Origin: Spirogloea muscicola
Taxonomy: Eukaryota; Streptophyta; Zygnematophyceae; Spirogloeales; Spirogloeaceae
Length of the DNA stretch: 28,046 bases
Direction of reading: 5' to 3'
Assembly (NCBI GenBank): GCA_009602725.1
Contig: WELB01000123.1
Location: 322,296-350,341, forward strand
Shown: piece by piece, positions 11,616 through 21,590 of the stretch
How positions within the stretch are numbered: position 1 is the first letter of the stretch
How the letters are laid out: each line of letters starts with the position of its first letter
The notes under the pieces: generated by a model
Told to the model about the DNA's origin: nothing
What the model saw: only the letters and a program-made list of their open reading frames with translations
Databases searched by the model: none
Made by a program: the position numbers and the translations under genes

Positions 11616-12524
11616 ACGACCAAGGTCTTAAGAGTGAGTGTTTTGCGCGGCTTTGATTGCTACCCGAGCTCGTGAGCGATGTCGTTGGTGACGTTCCTGA
11701 CACTTCGAGTTGAGCCTGTGCCACCCCACGCCGCGACATTTGAGTCTGTGGAACGGCTCGTGTGGTGGCCGACATGGTACAATCTACGAAATATTGATCT
11801 TACAATTTGAATCTTTTTAGGCAGTTGCTGAGCATCCATTCTCAGTTTCTTAGCGATTCTCAGTGGTCTCCTGCTGTCATGCGTGGTTCACATTATCCGA
11901 TATCTTTTTGACCTTGTGCAGTTCTTTGTGAGCTGGCTATTCACAGTACTCGCCCCCTTCAAAGAGCTGCTTCTTCCAGCAGCTGCTCTCGTTGTTATGG
12001 TGTGTCAAAAGAGACCGGCTCCATAACATTGTCACTGAGCTGTCCTGTTCATGCGCATCTTATCAACCTATCTTGGTCGAAGTGCTCTACATTTTGTCTT
12101 CCCTCCAGACCAATATTTCTGCTTGTGTCCTAGGTTCGGGGGTTGCATTATCCATGCACCAACTTAATCTAGCAAATCATGTCGAGGTACGCGGATTTGC
12201 AACCTTTCTATTTGGAAGTGACCATCTTTGCTTTAATGCTTGTGTCCTTCACGAGGCAACGAGCTGCTCGAGAGAGGGCTGACCTGGCCAACGTCAACAG
12301 GTGAAGTTTCCTTGAGGCCAAGTAGCACTGCTGCGAGTTACACTAGATTGCATTTACTTCACCGACGGTGACTGGCAAGACTGCGAAAACGTCAATGCCA
12401 TTGAAGGAGTCGAGCCAAGAGTGGGAAGCCACCAGTGTATGCTGAAATCTGAAGGATTAGCGGGTACACGATGAAGTGTTTGGCAGCTTGTCATGCGTTG
12501 TTGATCAAGGACTGAAGATGAGCA
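11616..12524. other. Spacer between tRNA-Ser and the SDH2 3' end
   Basis: About 0.9 kb without a recognised gene. The + strand frame 11992-12282 (96 codons) matches nothing I know. A minus-strand TGTAA (TTACA on +, about 12337-12341) lies about 185 bases after the SDH2 stop and may be its polyadenylation signal. A 19-base sequence at 12304-12322 is repeated exactly at 4204-4222. Confidence 0.5.
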
Positions 12525-14446
12525 TTACTTCTTGCCACGAAGGGGCAGGATGCTCTTAGCAGCACTGAGGAGCTCGTCCCTCTTCATCTCGGCGATCGAC
12601 TTGCCAGGGTTCAGGTGCTTGGGGCAGCTTTCAGCGCAGTTGAAAATCTGATGGCAGGCTGTAAGTCTGCGGCCCTCAGAAAGCGCTTCCAGCCTTTGCT
12701 TTGCGTACTGGTCTCGCCTGCATCAGACAATGCCATTCAGATGAATTTGCGAAGTCAGTCTTGGATGGCCTTGCATGCCTCCTTTGTATTTCTCGTTGCT
12801 TTTTATTGAACACGACAGGACCTTGTGGAATTGCTGAAGGCTGCAGAGTCCATCTCGCTGATCGCGGCCAGTAACGCATGTTTGCACGATTGGGTCTACC
12901 AATTCGCCGTAGATGCGACAACTGTATACCAGAACCTACGGCTAAGGATCTCGTTCTTCCTGTTCTAAGGATGTGCATCAAGGGATGAGTACAGTCTTGT
13001 GATGTCGTGGCAAGGCGCATAATGCAGACTCACGTGTCAACGATCCACCGATGAGCTTGTATAAGGACAGCTGGCCCCAGAAATTCCTCTGCATTCCACC
13101 AGTAGGAAGGGCACGAAGTTTGGCAGCAGAAGCATAAGATGCATTCATACTTCCCGTCCAGTTTTGCCCTGTCCTTTGGAAGCTGCCGGTACTCTCTCCT
13201 GTTTGGTGGCTTTTGGTTGGTCTTCAACCACGGCTCAATGGACCTGCCATATTGTGCACGGGCCACTGCTGTTACGCTCACAAGCTGCAGCTCTGCTTAC
13301 TTACCATAAAGTACAGCTCCAGGGTATATGAAGCACCGGCCAATGTGTGTGCACAGGCTATATGACTTAAAGGTGAACTTGGCTTGCTCTGATTTTGCAA
13401 GCAAGTCTTCCAGAGGGCCCAAGAAGTATATCCTAGATTTTGACAGCTAATTCATAACACGGGTGCATTTGCTGATGACGGCACTGCTTACTTGTACTGC
13501 TGATAGACATGAGTCAGGTCCACAACGAGGTCCTTCATGACAAACATGTGTGGCAGAGGAGAAATGATAGTTGGCTTGGTGTAGTCGAAAGTAGCAGGGG
13601 TGGTGCAAGCAAGCGAGTTGACACCATCTATATTCATGCTGCACGATCCACAGATGCCTTCACGGCATGATCGGCGATAAGCAAGAGTGGAGTCGTGCTC
13701 CTCCTTGATCATCCTTAGAGCGTCCAGTACCTGGCAGTCATAGCAGTGCGTCCAAAGGAAGATCTCTGAGCCGTCGTCAGATTGCCAGGTCTAAGGCAGA
13801 CTGGCAAGGCAATTCAGCAGCCCACAGAGCAACGTGGTATTCAAATAATCATCTCAAGTACGTCACCAGACTGGTGCTCCGATGGATCTGGCGGGTAGGA
13901 AGATATAGGAGCATGCTTTGTGCTCTTTCAGAATGCCAAGTTAGGCAAAGCATCGGCTTTGTAGAAGCAGCCTTCGTACGCTACGTGGTCTTGCTGCTGC
14001 TACGTCTGGTTGATGCTTACCATTGGGCCACATCTGCTAAGATCAATCTGGTAACTTTGATATACCGGTTGACCACCCACATCGGGGTTCCACCTGTAAA
14101 TTAGGAACTCCTTCCGTCTGGGAGTCTTCTCAAGGTTGCACCATGGTGGGGGTGGCCAGTCCTTCCCCTTGGCCACCTCCTCCTCAATCTGCTCCTTCAC
14201 CTCTTCGAGTGGCAGCGTAGATTTAGCTTCCCGTGTGGCTGCATCAACTTCGGGCGCCTCACTCTGCTTTGCTGAGGATGACCAGCACCTGGCGGCGACA
14301 CCACTAAAACCAAGCGTTCCGTGGCAGACACGGCTATCCTCCTTGCTCAGTTTATCCGTGGCAGAAAACATGCAGCAGACCAAAGCTCCTGTTCGCCGGC
14401 CTGCGCTTCCCTGGACGCCTCCTGTGATGCTCTGACGGGCAATCAT
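12525..14446 (-). CDS. SDH2: Succinate dehydrogenase [ubiquinone] iron-sulphur subunit, mitochondrial (complex II)
   Basis: Carries electrons from the flavin subunit to ubiquinone in mitochondrial complex II. Four exons (-): 14446-14021, 13730-13492, 13243-13034, 12717-12525; 1068 nt, 355 residues. The [2Fe-2S] loop is [13 protein letters not shown] with SLACTTPA. The [4Fe-4S]/[3Fe-4S] ligands are in [17 protein letters not shown] and [25 protein letters not shown] is the quinone-site block. Phases agree at all junctions (RCGPM|VLDAL, QQYK|SIEPW, VDT|RDQY). The N-terminus is about 110 residues before KEFLIYRW, much longer than usual. It is Arg/Ser rich at first, as in a mitochondrial presequence, then has an acidic stretch [20 protein letters not shown]. 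The start at 14446 is the first in-frame ATG; upstream 5' exons or a hidden intron cannot be excluded. Confidence 0.93.
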
Positions 14447-15658
14447 GGAGGTGCCGGCCGTCCGGTCTCGCTGGCCACGGCAGCAACAACCCGGGGCGCT
14501 CCGCTCGTCCTCGGCGCTTGCTGTCACCTGATGGCTGACTGCTGATTGCTGGCCACCTCCAGCACAGCCTGCCCGACGCCTTCACTCAGACTGTCCTCCT
14601 TGCAGGAATGCGTGTGTATCAAGAGATGGGGAGGCCATGTGTGGCCAAGTAGAAAGGCAAGCGTATTGACAAATGTACGTCACCTGCTGCTAAGCTGACC
14701 CGCTCAGTAAGCCTGAGTCAGCACATAGAGGTCGCTGACTGATGCTCAAATACCGGACGGCAATCGACATGCCCTTGAACTACCAACGAAGGCTCGACCA
14801 GCTTCTGATGCAACGCATGAGCCTGAGCTCGCTGCAGACAAGCTGACACTCGACCTCCTTGAAGCAGCCGGCACTCACCCACTCGGGCAGTCTGCAGCTG
14901 AAGCTAGTCGACGAAGCAAGGTCGACGACGTAGCGAAACAAATGGGTGCGCTCTGCTTCCGACCGCTGCGCCTATGCAGGCGGTGCATGCGGGCAGCGTG
15001 GGTAGTTGGGCCTAGCGTGGCAGGCCTGGCTGCCAGGACGCGGCACGGGGGGGGCGCTGGCAGGGAGGCCGGGGTGGGCGTGCCGGCTGCTGCGGAGCGT
15101 GGGCTGCCGAACATCATCAAGAAGCTTTTCCGACGGAGGCTATGGCTGCAGAAGGCCAGCCATCACGATGGACCTGGTTCCACTTGGCTAGCCTGCTGCT
15201 TGAATGCTTGCTTGAGGTAGCCCAGTCCACTCACAAGCCCATTTCACCAGCTTTTGGCTGAGCACTGTGATGAGATCATTGGGCGTCCATTTCCAGTCAT
15301 GCGCACAGCGCGCCTCGTCTCTCTGCGGCTGCAGCGCCGATCGGGCGACCGGCTCGCCGGCCATGCGCACCGGAGGAGGCCGGCCGCAGCAGTTCCCGCG
15401 CACTGGAATCCCTCTTTCTTCCTTTCGCGCAGCGCCTCCCCCGGGGCGGAAAGCCCTCACCTCGGCTCCTTTCCTGAGGATCTGCGTATTCAGAGAGTCA
15501 CGTTTTCGCCCGGGGCGGATACTTGGCAGATGGGGGGGTGAGTATTCGACAGCATCATGGATATCGGTAGTCAGAAGGTGCGGATTGGAAAACGGGTCTG
15601 CCTGTGAACCACCCTCATGGCCCGCCGTGGCGCACAAGCTTAAATTATCCCTTCCCAC

Positions 15659-15696
<38 letters not shown>

Positions 15697-15753
15697 CCGC
15701 CTTCTACCGCGCGCGCCGCGCNGCCGGCGGCGGCGGAGCCAGGGGCCGGCGGG
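14447..15753. other. Divergent promoter region between SDH2 and asparagine synthetase, with possible unassigned exons
   Basis: About 1.3 kb between the starts of two diverging genes, expected to carry both promoters. Two minus-strand open stretches end at strong donors: 15190-15450 (ends KLVKWA, donor CTT|GTGAGT near 15225) and 14880-15120 (basic, ends ADCPSG, donor GG|GTGAGT near 14881). They could be 5' exons of SDH2 or of an unrecognised gene, or chance. The GCC tract and N lie at the right-hand end. Confidence 0.35.
15661..15745. repeat. (GCC)n tract and GC-rich hairpin with one N, 5' leader of asparagine synthetase
   Basis: (GCC)10 at 15661-15690 is followed by GCGCGCCGCGCN (N at 15722) and GCCGGCGGCGGCGG. 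The GCC and GGC runs can pair. The N lies 32 bases before the asparagine synthetase ATG. The same arrangement occurs before ATG101 at about 6002. Confidence 0.85.
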
Positions 15754-18700
15754 ATGTGCGGCATCCTGGCCGTGCTGGGGGCGCACGACGCCTCCGCGGC
15801 GACGCGCACCCGCGTCCTGCAGCTCTCGCGCAGGCGAGCACCCAAACCCTGACCACCCTCGGACCACCCTTAGCCTTAAACCCTGAATTCGGCTCTCCCC
15901 TTCGCCGCCGCCGCCGCCGTTGCCGCCGTCCATAGGCCCTGCGGGCCTCCGTCGAGCTCGCGGACGGCCGGCGAGAGGAGCTCAAGCTCCGCCCAGGGTC
16001 AAGCGGCGGCTCGCCTTCCTGGTCCCCACCCATGGCGGCGGAGGGTCCCTGGCAGCGCGGGCCCATCCAGCCTGGCCTGCGGTTACACCAAGGTGGAGCC
16101 CTCGGGCTACGAATGCGGGAGCAATCAGCCGTAGAGATAGGGCAGGGCAAGCTTCAATTGTGCCGCCGAAATTGCTGACGGCGCCGGCGGCAAGCTCCCC
16201 GGCGCAGGGTCTAAGCAGTGGTCTCGTAGTTGGACGAGGAGGGGGGGGGGCGCAGAAGATTTGGGCACGCAGGGTGTGAGTGTCAGGGTTTAAGGAGGGG
16301 TTCTCATTGAAACCGTGACACCAGTGCAGTTCAGGAAGTCAGCTGAAGTGAAGGTCTGTGAATGGGGCTCGATCCAGCTGCGACGCTTGCCCACTTTGTG
16401 CCACCGTCCATCTGCCAGTGACCACAACCGTCGGCCCGAACTGACTGCTTTGCAGCCGGGGCGAGCTTCGCCAGACGTGACCACGATTAGACGGCAGTGG
16501 ATGTCTGTAAAAGAAGGACAGGATCTGGTGCTCACAGGGGAATCGAGCTATGGCCACCGGCACTCGCTGGCCAGCAACAGCAGCCGAAGCGGGATGGCTC
16601 TACTTGACTGCTGGTGGCAGCGGGGCCCGGCGTGCTTGTGTAGGCTGCGGCACCGGGGCCCAGACTGGAGCGGCCTCTTCGTGGCCGGCAACAACTACCT
16701 CGCGCACGAGCGGCTGGCCATCATCGACCCCGCGTCCGGCGACCAGCCGCTCTACAACGAGAGCAAGGACATTGTCGTTGCGGTGAGAGTGTGCTGTGGT
16801 ACTGGCAAGCTGCTCGCTGAAACCAGCCGCCTTGCGACGGCATGTGGGGCTGCTCGCCAATACCTTGTTGCTACACCCTGCCTCAGGTGAATGGCGAGAT
16901 CTACAACCACGAGGACCTCAAGTCCCAGCTGGCACGCACGCACTCATACCACACGCAGAGCGATTGTGAGGTCATCGCCCACCTAGTAAGCCACTGCCTA
17001 TGGCTGCTACCCAAATCTCTGAACTTGCGCCACTCCTTCTCTGTGGCCCTGAAGCTTCTCTGTAGCGTCCTTCTGGCTGCTGACGCCGCACTCCTGATGC
17101 TGGCGGCTGACGCCTCGCAGTACGAGGAGGTGGGAGAGGACATGGTGCCAATGCTAGATGGCATGTTCTCCTTTGTGCTGCTGGACACACGCGACAACTC
17201 GTTCATCGCCGCACGAGACCCCATTGGCATCACGCCCCTCTATCTCGGCTGGGGTCGTGATGGTAATGCTGATGCCTCTTTGCTGCACTGAGGCCCTCGA
17301 TTGTCTCACAGCACATGACAATACTGTCAATGGTTGGCTCTTCGATGTGGGCTCCCGTCCCCCATGGCCTCCCTCATCGGGCTCTCCTCTTTGGCAGGCT
17401 CGGTGTGGTTTGCTTCGGAGATGAAGGCGCTGGTCGACGACTGCGAGCGCTTCCAGGTGTTTCCACCAGGCCATATCTTTTCCAGCAAAGCAGGTGGGCC
17501 AGCTTCGAGGCTCCTTACGCAGCAGTAGCTGCTTGCTTGCGCAGAGCAATGCTTCGTAAGCGTCTGTGACTTGCAGGGGATTGCCGCGCCCTTGCACAGC
17601 CTCAGGTCATTTAGATGAAGTGTCACTAGTCTGGGGCTCAGGAACTGGTGTTAATGCTCAAAGGAGAATGCTTCACTTGCTGAATAATCTGGTAGAGGTT
17701 CTTTCTGTCTCGTTACGGGCCAGTGCGAGTAAGATGGTTGATAACAAGTATACGATTGTCTGGGGCCCTCCGTCCAGGTGGCTTGCGGAGGTGGTATAAC
17801 CCCCCATGGTGGGATGAGCACATTCCATTGGCGCCCTACAACGCTCTGGCTCTCCGTGCCGCTTTTGAGAAGGTTTCACACACCGCCTGTGCCATAGGCT
17901 TCAGTGGGGCTTCTTGCAAAATCTACTGATAGGTAGCAGCACTCGGGCTCTCAGGCTGCAGATTGGTTGCAGTCAGTGTCTCAGGCAATATTGGTGTGCA
18001 GGCAGTGGTGAAACGTCTCATGACGGATGTACCATTTGGCGTGCTCCTTTCGGGTGGCCTCGACTCGTCGCTTGTAGCGGCAGTCGCCAGTCGCCACCTC
18101 GCCGACACAAAGGCAGGCCAGCAGTGGGGCTCCCACCTCCACTCATTCTGCGTCGGTCTCAAGGTCAGCCGCAGTTCACAATTTACCAAGCCATTATGTG
18201 TAACCTCTCAATGCAATGCTTAGTTTTGTGCTGTGATTTCAGTGCCTCAACTTGCACTTGCTTTTCTCCAGCTGGCAATGCCATAGATGCTTACAATGTT
18301 CTGCCAGCAACAATTGAATAGGTGTCTATTAATATGGGAGCAGGACAAGGTATAGGATTTAGGTCGTTGGCGTACAGGTTTAGAAAACATTTTGGCGAGG
18401 AAGTTTTCTTGAATTTTGTGGTAAGGTGGTTCTCAGACGGAGATTAACCTGGGTGCTGCAGGGATCTCCTGATCTGAAGGCAGCAAAAGAGGTGGCTGAG
18501 TACCTCGGCACACGACACCACGAGTTTCACTTTACAGTGCAGGTAAGATGAGGCTAGGTGTGCAGGTGCCATGCAGTATAGCAGCCCTGCACACTTTGGT
18601 GGGCATGAGGAATGCTGCCCTGCCTGTCTGATGGTCGTAACCTGTGAGCACAAGCTAACATGTAACATGACTGTAGGACATGACATGCTGTCTTGCACTG

Positions 18701-20653
18701 CCCAGGATGGCATTGATGCCATTGAGGATGTGATCTACCATGTGGAGACCTACGATGTGACAACCATACGGGCTTCGACCCCCATGTTCCTCCTTTCAAG
18801 GAAGATCAAAGCCCTTGGTGTGAAGATGGTGCTGTCAGGGGAGGGTTCTGATGAGATTTTCGGAGGTTATCTGTACTTCCACAAGGCCCCCAGCAAGGAG
18901 GAGTTCCATCAAGAGACCTGTCGCAAGGTTCTGACGCATGGTCATTAACATGATGTGCAACTGATGGCAAGAAGCGGATTAAGGTCCTTATTGCCCTGTC
19001 AGTAAATCCGCCATGATGTGCATTCATCAGTCTGGGTTGAATGCACATCATGTCATGCATTTGAAGGTAATATGTGCTTACATGTCACATGTCACTACGT
19101 CTGCGAACATCTCCCCTCTGCCATGACATGGATTCTGTGTGTGGTCAAAGTTCTTACCCTTGATTGGTTGTAGTGCCACAGATTAAGGCTCTTCACATGT
19201 ACGATTGCCTGCGTGCGAACAAATCAACATCTGCCTGGGGGGTCGAGGCACGGGTCCCCTTTCTTGACAAGGAATTTCTCAACCTTGCCATGTCTATAAA
19301 CCCTGCTGAGAAGATGGTAAGACCACCTGGCTCGCTAAATTATTCACTCAAGAGTTGAGCATTTTGAGAAGCAGCATGCTACACGATATGAGCTGCTTTA
19401 GTTGAGATTGTCATCAAGTTCTAAGTGTTGGTTTTCAGGTGAGACCAGGAGAAGGAAGGATAGAGAAGTACATCATGCGGAAGGCGTTTGACGATGAAGC
19501 GAATCCTTATCTGCCTAAGGTCTGTCCTTGATAGGAGACCCTCAAGCTAGCCTATATTTAATGTCTCAAATATTGTGTGCCGTCTTTCCTGAACGTTTCC
19601 TTCAACTTTGTGAAGTAACAACACAATGATGCCGTTACTTTGTAGGTCTTCTGCCTTTTGTTAATCTGTTGTGCTCTGTTACGTTGCTGAGGTCTTCACC
19701 TCCTATTCTCGACAGCATATTTTGTATCGCCAGAAGGAGCAGTTCAGTGATGGGGTTGGGTACAGCTGGATAGACAGTCTCAAGGAGCATGCTGCCTTCA
19801 AGGTAAGTGCAACCATAACATACTAAAGTCCAATAAATTGCGAAGAAGTCATTGCAGCGATCAGTACAACTTGCTATTGTCTTTTGAGCGCAGGACCTTT
19901 ATGTCTTAGGATTGGACCTTTTTGCTACCACTGACAACCACTGACAAAAATGCTGCAGCAGTTGAGGAAGTCCAAAGGAATGATCTAGATCCTGTGCCCT
20001 TGCATCTCCAGGTCTCTGATCAGATGATGGCAAGTGCCAAGCACATGTTCCCTCACAACACTCCGACAACAAAAGAGGGCTACTATTACCGCATGATCTT
20101 TGAGCAAAAGTACTTCCCTCAGGTGTGTTTTTGTCAGCTTTGTGGACATTTCATAAAGCGTCAACACTGTCCTCAAAGCCACGGACCACGTGGGCTTCCA
20201 AGTGCTAAGAGATTGTGACTACAGCGGACAGCAAGCAGTCCATGTGTTGTCAACCAGGCCTTTCGGCAAGCTTTGCTCCTGATATTTGCATAGGAGCTTG
20301 CAGCAGATGACAGGTAGTAATGTGCAGCTGGGTGTGCAGTGTCCCTGCAATCTGTAGTGCACAATATGTTGTGGATGCTTGCTTGTGGTGGTGTGGGCAG
20401 CCTTGCACCTGACAAGGGCACACAACCTCATCCTTATTAGCTCACTCGAAGCTTGTCTTTCTGGCAGGAGTCAGCAAGATTGACAGTACCAGGAGGCCCA
20501 AGTATTGCTTGCAGCACTGCTGCAGCTGTGGCCTGGGATGCAGCTTGGTCGAAACACCTAGACCCCTCTGGAAGAGCAGCCATTGGAGTCCATGACGACT
20601 CTTACCGGGAAGCTGCTGCTAGCACGCCCCTGGTGGCCAATGGTGTAGCCTAG
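15754..20653 (+). CDS. ASN: Asparagine synthetase (glutamine-hydrolysing), AsnB type
   Basis: Makes asparagine from aspartate, glutamine and ATP; a cytosolic enzyme of nitrogen storage and transport. Fourteen exons (+): 15754-15833, 16644-16782, 16887-16985, 17121-17262, 17398-17493, 17778-17872, 18002-18163, 18462-18542, 18706-18927, 19182-19316, 19439-19519, 19716-19802, 20012-20122, 20468-20653. They total 1716 nt, 571 residues, close to plant enzymes (about 580-590). The start MCGILAVLG places catalytic Cys2 directly after Met, which fixes the start codon. The class II glutaminase half shows [39 protein letters not shown] and [12 protein letters not shown]. The synthetase half shows the ATP-binding [56 protein letters not shown] and [16 protein letters not shown]. 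Intron 1 (810 nt) uses a GC donor. The other twelve introns read as GT-AG. Confidence 0.97.
15834..16643 (+). other. GC-AG first intron (810 nt) of asparagine synthetase
   Basis: Donor CGCAG|GCGAGC and acceptor CTTGTGTAG|GCTGCGG join LQLSRR to [10 protein letters not shown], the conserved continuation after the N-terminal Cys block. It is the longest intron of the gene and the only one with a non-GT donor. Confidence 0.85.
18949..19052. repeat. Perfect 15-bp inverted repeat in asparagine synthetase intron 9
   Basis: CATGATGTGCATTCA (19012-19026) pairs exactly with TGAATGCACATCATG (19038-19052) across an 11-base loop. A partial third copy, CATGATGTGCA, lies at 18949-18959. The whole structure is inside intron 9 (18928-19181). 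Confidence 0.85.
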
Positions 20654-21590
20654 GTCGATGAGAAGATGTAGAGAACGTAATTTGTATGTATAATGCAGCA
20701 GCAATGTCAGCAGGGGCACAGTGCAGAGCTTGCAGTCTTTGAGGATTTGGCAGCTGCAATTGTGAAGTGTCAGAGAAAGGGTGAGGATGTGTTTGCTGAT
20801 CATAGCTTATTGCAATCACGAAAGCTCGATTGTTGCAAGAAAGTGCCGTGCCTACCTGCAGTCTCTTTCTGAGCTTGTCCAGAATCAATCAGAAAGTTGT
20901 TCTGAATACACTGCAACTTGCTAATATAAGCCATACAAAGGCATGTATATCAAGCAGTGGCTTACATACAAATAAATGGTGAAGGGCAGATTTTGGAAAG
21001 TAGCCTCTTAATGTCAGCGAGCGTAGACTTCTGTAGGCTTTGACACCATCCCGCTTCAAGTGAAGTGCAGCAATGCTCATGAGTGTATGTAGGTAAATCA
21101 ACGTGACAATTGGATGTCAGGTACTATATTGAGCTTTAGTATATGTAGAGTACTGCCTATTGAGCAAGCAATTCTCTCCTTCCACTGTATTGGTGTTCTC
21201 TAAATGGGTGGTCTCTCCCAGGCAGACTTGTACAATTGTATACAATACAATACAATACAATACAATGGGAAGGAAGGCTGCTACCTACCCTTGCCAGTGT
21301 TGGTGGAAAGAGATATATCCCGCACCATCTGACACAAACTCATGGTCCACTGCAAACACATCGGCACACGGAGCACTCGTGCAACAGCTTGTGGTCAGCT
21401 TGCAGCACAGAAGCACACATGACAAGCACAGCCTCTTACATTGGCATAGCACTTGGACACATTGGCATAGCGCTTGGACCTCAATATCTGATTCTCTAAG
21501 ATGGAGATAGATGCAGCATAGAATTTTACAAGCACACATGCCAAGTACTAGCTGGAAAAGAAAGTGTGGGTCAAGTGTCCCCCTGGCCTT
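20654..21590. other. Convergent spacer between asparagine synthetase and CDC20, with short tandem repeats
   Basis: Holds the two 3' untranslated regions. It contains a (TACAA)n run of about five units (21241-21265) and a 21-base tandem duplication differing at one base (21438-21458 and 21459-21479). No gene is recognised. Confidence 0.7.
21526..21530 (-). promoter_or_regulatory. Putative TGTAA polyadenylation signal of CDC20
   Basis: Reads TGTAA on the minus strand, about 61 bases after the CDC20 stop codon. TGTAA is the usual polyadenylation signal of chlorophyte algae. The motif is seen; its use is inferred. Confidence 0.5.

Noticed and set aside
15842-15895. Telomere-like AAACCCTGA phrases (also near 5705)
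   Set aside because: Only isolated, imperfect copies inside introns, with no tandem array.
15267-15935. 222-codon open frame on + over the asparagine synthetase start
   Set aside because: It reads through the (GCC)n tract as poly-Arg and in a different frame from the MCGI start. Low complexity.
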